Notes under the pieces: model-generated
Database searches by the model: none
The model's input: the letters and a program-made list of their open reading frames with translations, nothing else
What the model was told of the DNA's origin: nothing
Translations under genes and position numbers: made by a program
Shown here: in pieces, positions 1 to 8,084 of the stretch
Layout: every line of letters begins with the position of its first letter
Position numbering within the stretch: the stretch's first letter is position 1
Assembly (NCBI GenBank): GCA_036558645.1
Contig: DATBFG010000078.1
Span: forward strand, 26,047 to 90,046
Length of the DNA: 64,000 nt
Direction: 5' to 3'
From: DATBFG01 sp036558645
GTDB taxonomy: Bacteria > Acidobacteriota > Terriglobia > Terriglobales > Acidobacteriaceae

Positions 1-1
1 G

Positions 2-94
2 GGAATCTCGGCGGCGCAACGCGCGGTGAAGCAGGTAGAGGCACGGCTAGCAGGCAAGCCGGCGCCGAAGCAGACGGCGGTGGTGGCGGGGTAG
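2..94 (+). CDS. C-terminal end of an unidentified protein (partial)
   Basis: An open frame runs from the window edge to TAG at 92-94 and gives about 30 residues rich in Ala, Lys and Gln, ending in TAVVAG. It ends 8 bases before the stop of the convergent DUF4276 gene, which would leave a normal convergent arrangement. The fragment is too short to assign a family, and the frame could also be chance. Confidence 0.4.
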   Translation, partial: GISAAQRAVKQVEARLAGKPAPKQTAVVAG

Positions 95-102
95 GGCCTT
101 AC

Positions 103-767
103 CTATTCTGCCAAGCACTCTAAATGACCAACCCATTGGCTGAAATGAGGGCATTCCTGTCTCATTCTTTGAAGGCCCACTCTTCGACCCGCGAGAGTGC
201 CGTCAATCACCTTCCGATATGCGGCATAGATGGCCGTCACCTGCTTCGAAGGTGCCGTAATAGGGCTGTCATTGATGTCTTCAGGAGTCGGGAATCGATC
301 GCGGATCGCCTGAAATCGCGTTGCGAGCTGTGTTTGTGCTATTCAGCAAAGGCGACGCAATCGCTGAACAGGAGCCCTTCATATTCATGTAACTGAATGT
401 ACGGCAAGAAACGAACGTCTGGCCGAAACTCGGGAATTTCAGCAACGAGGTCCGCTTTTACCGCCTGCTCGACGCGAATTGCTTTATCTGGGCTTGGGAG
501 ATTCGGCGGAATTGGTAAACCAGGGAAGTCGCTTCCTAATCCATAAAAATCAAACATCATCGAGCAGTACGCGGCCGGATCTTGCTTGAGTTGGCGAAGA
601 AGATCCCTTCGCACACGAACATACTTGGGATTACCGCCTTTGTGGCCAGGTGGACCTACTAGCACTGGTTCCAGGAATATTTCGCGAGGCCACAGCGCCG
701 GAGCCAGAACATCGTTTACAAATGATTCCTCCGTTTGTCCCTCAACAATAAGCTTTACGCGGATCAC
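103..767 (-). pseudogene. DUF4276 family protein, broken by a frameshift near 340
   Basis: The first frame starts with GTG at 767 and gives 142 residues with an N-terminal VEGQTEE motif and YIQLHEYEGLLFSD near the end, both typical of DUF4276, a TOPRIM-like family. It stops at 339-341. On the same strand, in the frame shifted by one base, the protein continues without a break from about 345 to a TAG at 103-105. That part includes FPTPEDINDSP, TAPSK and QECPHFSQW, which match the usual C-terminal half of the family. The total of 665 bases is 221 codons plus 2 bases, as expected for one lost base. The start overlaps the ATPase stop by four bases (GTGA), so the two genes form one translationally coupled module. 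The shift could be a real inactivation or an assembly error. Confidence 0.85.
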
Positions 768-1954
768 GAATTATTGTGCTTCCCATCCAAGCGTGCGCCA
801 GAATTCGCGGTCTCTGGAGCGCTTTCATTGTGTGGCCGACCACCCAGAACGTTTTTCTGCCATAGCTCGCCAAGCGTGTAATCCTGTAGCCATTCGGATA
901 AGTCACTCGCCTGTAGGCGTCGAAAGCTCGATTGTCCCTGTGAACGCTCGACGATTATCACATCCTCGGGACTGAATTCATTAAGGAGAGGAGCGCTTTG
1001 GGACGAGACAATCACCTGCTTTGAAATATAGGGGCCATAACTGTGAGCTGCCTGCTGAAAGAGATTCGCCAGAAGGGTGAGAGCATAGGGATGCAGTCCC
1101 AGCTCCGGCTCATCAAAAAGAACCGTTGATGGTAGCGACGGCTGAAGGAGAGCCGTCGCCAGACAAATGAACCGGAGAGTGCCATCGGAGAGTTGACTCG
1201 GACGGAAGAGATAATCAGAGTCCTTTTGCGTCCACTCTAGTTGGATCAGTTCGGGCCTCGCCGGTACAGGGCGCAGCGAAAAGTCGTCGAAAAATGGGGT
1301 CGCGAGCCTTACAACATCGCGAATTTTCTGGTAGGCGCCTGGATGGGTAGATTGCAAGCGAAATAAATAAGCCGCCAGGTTGTCGGCATTTGGTCGCAGA
1401 GCAATGTTGTCGCTTATCGATCCCTCACGGCGAACTCCAGCGGTCGAACTTGTATCGTGGAAGTGATAGACGACCCAGCTTGAAGCGGCGTTAAAAACGT
1501 AGTGTGGGACTCCACGCCTCGCACCCCTTACACCCTCATCATCTTTGTGGTCCTTGAGTTTGGCTTCTGTGTGCCCAGAACCGAGTGAGCTAAAGATGCC
1601 CCCGTATGCCCCGCGGAAAAATGTGGACTCATCCGCAAAAACGAAACGACTGCCGTCCACTGTCGGTTGCAACACAAACTGGTACCCATTGTCTCCAAAA
1701 TAGAACTTTCCAACGATTTGCTGTGTAACTTTTGGTCCCATATGGAGACACGCATCTGCGCCGCCCTCTGTGGTGACGGCAAACTGGAGCCTCTGATCGA
1801 TCATTTCTCGCAGTAAGCGGAAGAACGCCACGAAATTGCTCTTGCCCGCACCATTGGCTCCGATCATCACGTTCAAAGATCGAAGTTCGAAATCTTCCAA
1901 CTTCCGAATAGACTTGAAGCCCTCAATAGTGAGTCTGTTTATGGCGTCGCTCAT
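764..1954 (-). CDS. AAA/SMC-like ATPase (OLD/RloA-type) paired with DUF4276
   Basis: This 396-residue protein starts with the LTIEGFKSI pattern of SMC/RecF-like ATPases. It has a Walker A GANGAGKS at 32-39, an ABC-like signature LSDGT at 255-259 and a Walker B VLFDEPELGLHP at 278-289. ATPases of this type paired with a small TOPRIM-like partner are known in anti-phage systems such as PARIS, and in AbiL/RloAB-type pairs. Here the partner is the coupled DUF4276 gene downstream. It diverges from typA. The ATPase reads intact although its partner is frameshifted. A defence role is inferred from the pairing; DNA repair is the alternative. Confidence 0.85.
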   Translation of the reverse strand: MSDAINRLTIEGFKSIRKLEDFELRSLNVMIGANGAGKSNFVAFFRLLREMIDQRLQFAVTTEGGADACLHMGPKVTQQIVGKFYFGDNGYQFVLQPTVDGSRFVFADESTFFRGAYGGIFSSLGSGHTEAKLKDHKDDEGVRGARRGVPHYVFNAASSWVVYHFHDTSSTAGVRREGSISDNIALRPNADNLAAYLFRLQSTHPGAYQKIRDVVRLATPFFDDFSLRPVPARPELIQLEWTQKDSDYLFRPSQLSDGTLRFICLATALLQPSLPSTVLFDEPELGLHPYALTLLANLFQQAAHSYGPYISKQVIVSSQSAPLLNEFSPEDVIIVERSQGQSSFRRLQASDLSEWLQDYTLGELWQKNVLGGRPHNESAPETANSGARLDGKHNNS

Positions 1955-2046
1955 ATGAATTTGCCGGAACAGCCTCCGTTAGCCCTTAAGGAATAGTAAA
2001 GTAGTATGAGGCTCGATTGCGAGTCCACTTCAATTCAGGACCAGCT

Positions 2047-3873
2047 TTGACATCATCGATCCGCAATATCGCCATCATCGCCCACGTCGATCACGGGAAG
2101 ACCACCCTCGTCGACGCCATGCTCAAGCAGAGCGGGACGTTTCGCGCCAACGAGCAGGTCGTCGAGCGCGTCATGGACTCGAACGAACTGGAGCGCGAGC
2201 GCGGCATCACGATTCTCGCCAAAAATACCGCCATCTTCTATCACGACACCAAGATCAACATCGTCGATACCCCCGGCCACAGCGACTTTGGCGGCGAGGT
2301 GGAGCGCGCGCTGAAGATGGTGGACGGCGTCATGCTGCTGGTCGACGCCAGCGAAGGCCCGCTGCCGCAGACGCGCTACGTCCTCGGCAAGGCCCTTGAG
2401 GCCAAACTGCCTCCGATCGTGGTCATCAACAAGATTGACCGCTCGGATGCCCGTCCGCAGGAAGTCCTCAACGAGATCTACGATCTGTTTATCGATCTCG
2501 ACGCGCACGAAGACCAGATCAATTTCCCGGTGCTTTACACCAATGCCAAAACGGGGACAGCCTCCACAGAAATGAAGGGCGGCGGCGAGGACCTGCAGCC
2601 GCTGTTCGAGGCGATCGTCAAGACCATCCCTCCGCCGAAGGGCGATCCGAAAGGTCCGCTGCAGATTCTCGTCGCCAATCTCGATTACAGCGATTACCTC
2701 GGCAGGCTGGCGATTGCGCGTGTGTTCAACGGAAAGATGTTCACCGGCGAGGAAGTCTCCATCGCCAAGCTCGATGGCACGTTTCACAAAACAAAAATTA
2801 CCAAGCTGTTTTCCTTCAGCGGGCTGAAGCGCATCGACATCACCGAGACCGAACTGGGGGACATCGTAGCCATTGCAGGCGTGGAAGGCATCACGATCGG
2901 CGAAACGATCACTGAAGTCGAAAATCCCGCGCCCCTGCCGCATATCGCCATTGACGAACCCACGATCGCAATTCTGTTCACCGTCAACAACTCTCCATTC
3001 GCCGGCAAGGAAGGCACCTATGTCACTTCGCGCAACCTGCGCGAGCGCCTCGACAAAGAGCTGCTGACCAACGTCTCGCTCCGCGTCGAAGACACCGGCA
3101 CCATGGATTCCTTCAAGGTGCTGGGCCGCGGCGAGCTCCAGCTTTCGATCCTGATCGAAATGATGCGGCGCGAAGGCTACGAACTCATGGTCGGCAAGCC
3201 CGAGATTGTCACCAAGCGCGTAGACGGCAAGCTGATGGAGCCGGTCGAGCACCTCACCGTCGATATCCCGGAAGGCTTCGTCGGCGTAGTGATGGAGCAA
3301 CTCGGCACCCGCAAAGCCGAAGTAGTCAACATGCACAACCACGGCTACGGCCGCGTACGCATCGAATTCCGCGTTCCCAGCCGGGGACTGATCGGCCTGC
3401 GCAGCCAACTCCTGACAGATACTCGCGGAACCATCGTCATGAACGCATTGTTCGATGGCTACATCGAATGGCAGGGCGAAATTCCGCATCGGCTGACCGG
3501 AGCACTGGTCGCGGATCGCGACGGCGTCTCGACATCCTACGCGCTGTGGGGACTCCAGGAACGGGGCGAGTTGTTTGTGGGGCCCGGCGTCGATGTGTAC
3601 GAAGGCATGATCATCGGCGAGAACGCGAAAGACAACGATCTGGATGTAAACGTCGTGCGCGAGAAGAAGCTCACTAATATGCGTGCGTCGACAGCGGACG
3701 AAGCCATTCGTCTGGTACCGTTCCGTCAATTGAACCTGGAGCAGGCGATCGAGTTTATCGCCGACGACGAGTTTGTTGAGATTACGCCGAAGTCGCTGCG
3801 CCTGCGGAAGAAGATCCTGCAATCTAACAAGCGTAAGAAGAGTTCAATGGCTGCGGTTGAACAGGAGTCCTAA
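2047..3873 (+). CDS. typA: Ribosome-associated GTPase TypA/BipA
   Basis: This is an EF-G-like translational GTPase that binds the 70S ribosome and assists 50S assembly and stress or cold adaptation. G1 is AHVDHGKT at about residues 12-19, followed by the switch region RERGITI, G3 DTPGHSDFGGEVER and G4 NKIDR. The domain II, III and V segments and the family-specific C-terminal domain (GRGELQLSILIEMMRREGYE, SRGLIGLR) follow. I chose the TTG at 2047 because AGGA lies 6-7 bases upstream (2037-2040) and it gives about 608 residues, the normal length. A TTG at 2017 would add ten residues without a ribosome site. The gene diverges from the ATPase module. Confidence 0.97.
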   Translation: MTSSIRNIAIIAHVDHGKTTLVDAMLKQSGTFRANEQVVERVMDSNELERERGITILAKNTAIFYHDTKINIVDTPGHSDFGGEVERALKMVDGVMLLVDASEGPLPQTRYVLGKALEAKLPPIVVINKIDRSDARPQEVLNEIYDLFIDLDAHEDQINFPVLYTNAKTGTASTEMKGGGEDLQPLFEAIVKTIPPPKGDPKGPLQILVANLDYSDYLGRLAIARVFNGKMFTGEEVSIAKLDGTFHKTKITKLFSFSGLKRIDITETELGDIVAIAGVEGITIGETITEVENPAPLPHIAIDEPTIAILFTVNNSPFAGKEGTYVTSRNLRERLDKELLTNVSLRVEDTGTMDSFKVLGRGELQLSILIEMMRREGYELMVGKPEIVTKRVDGKLMEPVEHLTVDIPEGFVGVVMEQLGTRKAEVVNMHNHGYGRVRIEFRVPSRGLIGLRSQLLTDTRGTIVMNALFDGYIEWQGEIPHRLTGALVADRDGVSTSYALWGLQERGELFVGPGVDVYEGMIIGENAKDNDLDVNVVREKKLTNMRASTADEAIRLVPFRQLNLEQAIEFIADDEFVEITPKSLRLRKKILQSNKRKKSSMAAVEQES

Positions 3874-3895
3874 CGGGCACGATCAAGCAGGTTGA

Positions 3896-4045
3896 TCATG
3901 TCGCGGTCTGGCTGACGGGCGGTAGGTCCTTTTTCTGGAAAAGGTCGTTGAGTTCAGTGATGAGAAGTTGCAATTGTCGAGGGTCCTGCTCTTCCGTGAT
4001 CTTCTTGCAGGTTTCTCTGATTAGGGTGTCGATTTCGTTGCTCAT
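3896..4045 (-). CDS. Small conserved-looking protein, 49 aa
   Basis: A short frame on the minus strand begins at ATG 4045 with an AAGAAGG ribosome site just upstream and ends at TGA 3896-3898. It encodes a charged, probably helical peptide (MSNEIDTLIRETCKKITEEQ, then DPRQLQLLITELNDLFQKKD). The amphipathic leucine pattern and good ribosome site make it a convincing gene. I recall similar very short proteins in acidobacterial genomes but know no function. It converges on typA with a 22-base gap. Confidence 0.65.
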   Translation of the reverse strand: MSNEIDTLIRETCKKITEEQDPRQLQLLITELNDLFQKKDLPPVSQTAT

Positions 4046-4346
4046 GCCTTCTTAATAACCGCCGATAAACCAATCTGGTTCAGGAGCACAGGGCCTAATT
4101 CCGGCACCGATGCGTCCCTACGCTTGACGGTATCAAGGAATCAGCGATACGGGTAAACTCGTTTCCCGTACTCATTTTTCTTGCAATTCCATGAAATAGC
4201 GAGACTTATGGCAGTCGTCCCGTTAGCAGTACGATTACGAATCTTCGGTAGGTAATTTATTTGTTTGCTTGTCAGATTAAAATACGATGTTATACGATAA
4301 CGATAGTTTAGGTTCAGTATTACTCTTCGACAACGGAGATTTCCCT
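4046..4346. other. Intergenic region, AT-rich towards its right end
   Basis: About 300 bases between the 49-residue protein and the next plus-strand gene hold no convincing coding frame. The right end is clearly more AT-rich than the surroundings and carries the candidate promoter listed separately. No RNA gene or riboswitch fold was recognised. Confidence 0.4.
4261..4288 (+). promoter_or_regulatory. Candidate sigma-70-like promoter
   Basis: TTGTTT at 4261-4266 and TACGAT at 4283-4288 are separated by 16 bases in an AT-rich stretch. They sit about 58 bases before the preferred start of the following small gene. The match is weak (4 of 6 at each box), so this is only a candidate. Confidence 0.3.
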
Positions 4347-4625
4347 ATGCCGACGCGCGGTGGAAGATCGACAATGAATTTCAAAACGACGCTGCGAGCT
4401 GACATCCCCCAAGGACGCAATGGCAAGCACAAGCAACTGATTACCCGCATACTCTCGGATCTCGATCAGTTGCAGAAGGGAGCCGCCCTCAAGGTAGCCC
4501 TTGAGGATCTGGGCTCGAGCAAGGAAAAGGTTCGATCGGCATTAAATCGAGCAGGGCGAAAGGACAGCCGCAACATCGCCACGGCGAGCGATCGAGAATT
4601 CCTCTATATATGGAACAACGGCTGA
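4347..4625 (+). CDS. Small conserved hypothetical protein, possibly winged-helix-like
   Basis: The frame is open from 4287, but I prefer ATG 4347, which has GGAGA about 8 bases upstream and gives 92 residues. A third start at 4374 (MNFKTTLRADI) also has a GGAAG site. The protein is basic and predicted helical, with KHKQLITRILSDLDQL, an ALKVALEDLGSSKEKVRSAL segment that looks like a helix-turn-helix, and a conserved-looking FLYIWNN end. It resembles short acidobacterial proteins I recall with a DNA-binding flavour. No function is known, and DNA binding is inference. Confidence 0.7.
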   Translation: MPTRGGRSTMNFKTTLRADIPQGRNGKHKQLITRILSDLDQLQKGAALKVALEDLGSSKEKVRSALNRAGRKDSRNIATASDREFLYIWNNG

Positions 4626-4879
4626 GCCGTACGGGCCAGCTCTCTTGTAATGAAGTGACTCCGTTCACTCTGCGAGAGCTCCAGTTGCGCGGGTTACCCG
4701 ACGGATCGGTATCGAGTGTTCAGACCTTCAGTCGTCAGCACCCTTATATTTCTCTCGCGCTTCACTACCCGTCCAGTTTATTTCGGTTCGATATCGCGAC
4801 TGCAGCAGCCGGAACCGCCGGATTCGCGGTATAGGTCATACAATAGCAAGGCGCGGCTGCAGGTGCCCCCGCGCACATC

Positions 4880-5089
4880 ATGACTCTCTCTGTACGAGGA
4901 TCGGCCAGCCTGGTTGTGGCTCTTGCGGTCGTTGCAATTCTTCTAATTTCCTTCCCTGCTTACCGTTTGTTTTTCGCGATCAGTCTGGGTATCGGCATTG
5001 TGGTTGCGATAATTCTTTATCTCTGGCGTAAGTACGTTCCTGTTAAGGAAGAGGACGTTGAGAACAAGCATCCTCTCGGGTTGGACTGA
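4880..5089 (+). CDS. Small membrane protein, 69 aa
   Basis: The sequence has two hydrophobic segments, at about residues 9-27 and 29-47, followed by a charged tail (KYVPVKEEDVENKHPLGLD) that would face the cytoplasm. It lies 98 bases before engB on the same strand and may be co-transcribed with it. No known family is recognised. The clear two-helix pattern and compact size support a real gene. Confidence 0.65.
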   Translation: MTLSVRGSASLVVALAVVAILLISFPAYRLFFAISLGIGIVVAIILYLWRKYVPVKEEDVENKHPLGLD

Positions 5090-5154
5090 TTTCCTTCAGG
5101 CAGATACGATCAATAACAGCAAAGAATGCGAAGTGCGGATGTCTTAGTGCTTCC

Positions 5155-5796
5155 TTGAGCCATGCCCGGCAGCAATTGCAGAAACAAATGCGCGTACTGT
5201 CCAGATTCGTGATGTCGGCCACAGATGCTTCTCATTTTCCTGCTCCTGCCTACCCTGAAGTAGCGTTCCTGGGTCGATCCAATGTAGGGAAATCCAGCGT
5301 CATCAATTCCCTGCTTGGATCAAAGGTAGCCAAAACAAGTTCGACACCGGGGCGAACACGCAGCATCAACTTCTTCGAAGTGCGCTGGCCGGGACGGCCT
5401 CATCCAGAGTTGATTTTCGCCGACTTACCAGGGTATGGGTATGCCAAGATCTCGCGGGAAATACGGGAACAGTGGCCGGGTTTCATCGAGCCGTATCTCA
5501 CAAGCCGTCGATCACTGGCGCTCTGTATTTCGCTCATAGACGTAAGTATCCCGCCACAGGAAAGCGACCAGCAATTGCTGCAGTTCCTCCGTTCCGTAGA
5601 GCGACCGGTGCTGGTCGTCGCAACGAAAAGTGATCGTGTCTCCGGGAATCAACTCCGCAATGCACTGCACACTCTTGAAGCGGACAACCAAGGCATAAAG
5701 ATCCTCCCCTACTCCTCGAAATCAGGTCAAGGGCGGGCGGCGCTATGGGAGGAGATACGCAGGTCACTGCAAGCGGTCGATATTTCCCGATCATGA
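5155..5796 (+). CDS. engB: Ribosome biogenesis GTPase EngB/YsxC (YihA)
   Basis: EngB is an essential-type small GTPase needed for 50S subunit maturation. G1 is GRSNVGKSS at about residues 40-48 of this frame. A TPGRTRSINFF switch region, G3 DLPGYGYAK, G4 TKSD and a final SSKSGQG (G5) follow. The first start is TTG 5155. ATG 5188 (MRVLSRFVMSATD) matches the usual family N-terminus and gives about 202 residues. Neither has a strong ribosome site, so the start is uncertain. All catalytic motifs are intact. Confidence 0.96.
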   Translation: MSHARQQLQKQMRVLSRFVMSATDASHFPAPAYPEVAFLGRSNVGKSSVINSLLGSKVAKTSSTPGRTRSINFFEVRWPGRPHPELIFADLPGYGYAKISREIREQWPGFIEPYLTSRRSLALCISLIDVSIPPQESDQQLLQFLRSVERPVLVVATKSDRVSGNQLRNALHTLEADNQGIKILPYSSKSGQGRAALWEEIRRSLQAVDISRS

Positions 5797-5921
5797 ACGT
5801 CTTCCGCTTTTGGCGTCTCATCCACCTTTCGTAAGTTCCGCAGTTAGCGAGGAGCCTGGGCCGACCCCCGTTCCATCCGTAGTATCAGATCAAAGCACCG
5901 TCTGCCGACAAGGTTGAGGGC

Positions 5922-6581
5922 ATGGGCGTAGATCATAAGACGGAATGGCAATGGGGATTTGGGAGCGAGCCAACAGAGCAGCCTGCGCCGGGTGGGGCGG
6001 AATATCTGCGCGCGCTTAAACGATCCAATCAGGGGCTTCCTCGCGATCCGGCCTCTCCGGAGGCCGGCAATCTTCCCGCGGGTGAGCAGCGGCGTCACGC
6101 CCGATACAAATGCGAGGGCAGTGTCGAACTTTGCTCCCTAGAAGGTACGGCCCGAACGTGGGCCTCAGTAAGTGACTTGAGCCGGAATGGCTGCTATGTC
6201 GAGGTACATGCAACCTACCCGGTAGGCACAATGTTTTCTCTGATCCTCGAAACGAAGGGTGTGCGATTTCGAGCGCAAGGCGTAGTACGGGTTTCCTACC
6301 CTTTCCTGGGAATGGGCATTGAATTTACGGAGGTTTTCTCAGCCGACCAAGCTAAGCTCGATGAACTCCTTTTGATGCTGGCCAGCGGGTCTCCTTTCTT
6401 GGAGCGCACTTCGCAAGCGATCGAGATCGGCCATACTAGGACGCCAACGGTTGATATCTCATGGGTTAAGGACCCCTTAGCTATCCTCATAGCTCTTGCA
6501 ACTCATTTTCGAACCTCGTCCACCCTGAGCCGTGAGGAGTTCGAGAAGATGCTCGCCGGACAGCAGATTTCCATCGAATGA
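5922..6581 (+). CDS. PilZ domain protein (putative c-di-GMP receptor)
   Basis: The 219-residue protein has an unstructured N-terminus of about 50 residues and then a PilZ domain. The c-di-GMP-binding signature is complete: R57xxxR61 followed by D85xSxxG90. The strand-rich core continues to GMGIEFTEV, and a helical tail of about 75 residues has no recognised domain. PilZ proteins bind c-di-GMP and control motility, exopolysaccharide synthesis or export. It is the first of four PilZ proteins placed before the exopolysaccharide genes. Its partner cannot be told from the sequence. Confidence 0.9.
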   Translation: MGVDHKTEWQWGFGSEPTEQPAPGGAEYLRALKRSNQGLPRDPASPEAGNLPAGEQRRHARYKCEGSVELCSLEGTARTWASVSDLSRNGCYVEVHATYPVGTMFSLILETKGVRFRAQGVVRVSYPFLGMGIEFTEVFSADQAKLDELLLMLASGSPFLERTSQAIEIGHTRTPTVDISWVKDPLAILIALATHFRTSSTLSREEFEKMLAGQQISIE

Positions 6582-6604
6582 CAGCCTTTTTACAACAAAT
6601 CTAA

Positions 6605-6639
6605 ACCCAAACTGGGTGTAGACTTCTCGTAACGTCTAC
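6605..6639 (+). other. Two short hairpins in the leader of the next gene
   Basis: ACCCA-AAC-TGGGT (6605-6617) is directly followed by GTAGAC/GTCTAC with a 10-base loop (6618-6639). The GGAGG ribosome site of the lipoprotein gene begins at 6640. There is no following T run, so these are not clear terminators. They could structure the leader or be chance. Confidence 0.3.
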
Positions 6640-6649
6640 GGAGGATGAT

Positions 6650-6964
6650 GTGCAACGCATCCTCTCCATCGCGCTTTGTTTTTGCCTCCTTACGCTATCT
6701 TCAGGTTGCGGCGCCGTATTTATTGGAGGCGCCATTCAGACCTCCACCGTCAGCGGCACGATCAGCCTGGTACGGATCACCGCAGTGGTAGACGGCGGTG
6801 CAAATGTCACAGTAACTTTTGTCACTTTTCTGCAGGTCGGAGATGCCACGACGATCGGATTCTGCGGGGATCATCGAACTCAATTTCCAGTCAACCAATT
6901 CGTGCGCGCCAATTTCACTCCTGGCCAGCCGTGCTCGAGCATCATCGTGATCTTCATCACGTAG
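6650..6964 (+). CDS. Small lipoprotein, hypothetical
   Basis: GTG 6650 follows a strong GGAGG site at 6640-6644. The 104-residue product begins with a lipoprotein signal peptide ending in LSSGC, with C20 as the lipidation site. The mature part is hydrophobic and strand-like (VSGTISLVRITAVVDGG, FVTFLQVGDATTIGFCG) with two further cysteines that could pair. No family is recognised. It is probably anchored to the outer membrane. Confidence 0.75.
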   Translation: MQRILSIALCFCLLTLSSGCGAVFIGGAIQTSTVSGTISLVRITAVVDGGANVTVTFVTFLQVGDATTIGFCGDHRTQFPVNQFVRANFTPGQPCSSIIVIFIT

Positions 6965-7057
6965 CGAGAGCCGACCTTCTTGAGATATTTCTTCTTACAC
7001 GTTTTGTCGTGTTACGAATGGCCGCTGCAGCAAGCTATCCGCTATGATGAATTCCCT

Positions 7058-8023
7058 ATGGCTACGTACCTCATCACAGGTGTGGCGGGTTTCATCGGAT
7101 CCTCATTGGCGCGCGCGGTACTCGCGCAAGGAGACCGTGTGCGCGGCATCGATAATTTGTCCACCGGCAATCGAAACAATCTGAAAGAGATCGCGGACCG
7201 CGTAGACTTTCGCGAAGCCGACCTGCTGAACCTGGATGCCACCCGCGATGCCTGCAATGGCGCTGATTTCGTATTGCACCAGGCTGCCATTCCTTCGGTG
7301 CCGCGTTCTGTCGGCGATCCTTTGGAAAATAATCGGGCAAACGTGGATGCGACCGTCAATGTTCTAGTTGCAGCACGCGATTCCAAGGTGAAACGCGTCG
7401 TATACGCCGCATCGTCATCTGCGTACGGAGACACGCCTACACTTCCTAAGCGCGAGGATATGCTGCCGAACCCAATTTCCCCCTACGCCGTTGCCAAGTT
7501 GGCCAGCGAGTACTACATGACTTCGTTTTTCCGCTGTTACGGCCTCGAGACTGTCTGCCTGCGTTATTTCAATATTTTCGGTCCGCGCCAGGATCCGACC
7601 TCTCCCTATTCCGGTGTGCTGGCCAAATTCATCACGCAGATGCTGCAGGGAGAAACTCCGACCATTTTGGGAGATGGAAAGCAGAGCCGTGACTTCACTT
7701 ACATCGACAACGCAGTCGCCGCCAACCTGCTGGCGTGCAAGGCGCCTGCCGCCGACGTGGCAGGCCGGGTTTTCAATGTGGCGACTGGGAGGCGGGTGAA
7801 CTTGAATGAAACATTTCAAGTTCTGAAGCGCTTGGTCGGCTTTAAGGGAGAGGCCCAATATGGGCCTGAGCGCGCCGGTGACGTCAAACATTCCCTCGCC
7901 GACATGGAACGTGCTGAAAAACATCTTGGTTATAAGCCTCGCGTGAGCTTCGAGGAAGGGCTGAAGATCACAATCGATTGGTATCGCAGCCAGAACGCTG
8001 CAGCCTTTACCGCCCAAAGCTAA
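7058..8023 (+). CDS. NAD-dependent nucleotide-sugar epimerase (UDP-GlcNAc/UDP-Glc 4-epimerase, WbpP-like)
   Basis: This is an extended short-chain dehydrogenase. The Rossmann motif GVAGFIGS lies near the N-terminus, YAVAK is the Tyr-Lys catalytic pair, and ASSSAYGD supplies the catalytic Ser. RYFNIFGPRQDP and SRDFTYIDNA are typical of WbpP/GalE-type UDP-hexose 4-epimerases. The frame is open from 6980, but MATYLITG at 7058 is the normal family start and gives 321 residues. It would supply UDP-galactose-type sugars to the polysaccharide genes in this window. The exact substrate cannot be fixed. Confidence 0.92.
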   Translation: MATYLITGVAGFIGSSLARAVLAQGDRVRGIDNLSTGNRNNLKEIADRVDFREADLLNLDATRDACNGADFVLHQAAIPSVPRSVGDPLENNRANVDATVNVLVAARDSKVKRVVYAASSSAYGDTPTLPKREDMLPNPISPYAVAKLASEYYMTSFFRCYGLETVCLRYFNIFGPRQDPTSPYSGVLAKFITQMLQGETPTILGDGKQSRDFTYIDNAVAANLLACKAPAADVAGRVFNVATGRRVNLNETFQVLKRLVGFKGEAQYGPERAGDVKHSLADMERAEKHLGYKPRVSFEEGLKITIDWYRSQNAAAFTAQS

Positions 8024-8084
8024 CGGTCCCTCCATTACCTTCGTGATCTTACGACTCCATCACACCGCAAAATAAAGTTGCGGT

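Noticed and set aside
124..396. 90-codon plus-strand frame at the left end
   Set aside because: It overlaps the C-terminal half of the DUF4276 gene on the other strand, whose family motifs are convincing.
2053..3822. Long open frame of 589 codons antisense to typA
   Set aside because: It lies wholly opposite a certain gene and its amino-acid composition (Asp/Val/Ala/Gln runs) is the usual shadow of a codon-biased gene. It has no recognisable domain.
3881..3897. GATCAA/TTGATC hairpin after typA
   Set aside because: The stem is only 6 bp, AT-rich and has no T run; it also overlaps the small gene at 3896.
4610..4834. 74-codon plus-strand frame after the small conserved gene
   Set aside because: It overlaps the end of the preceding gene by 16 bases, lacks a ribosome site and shows no family resemblance.
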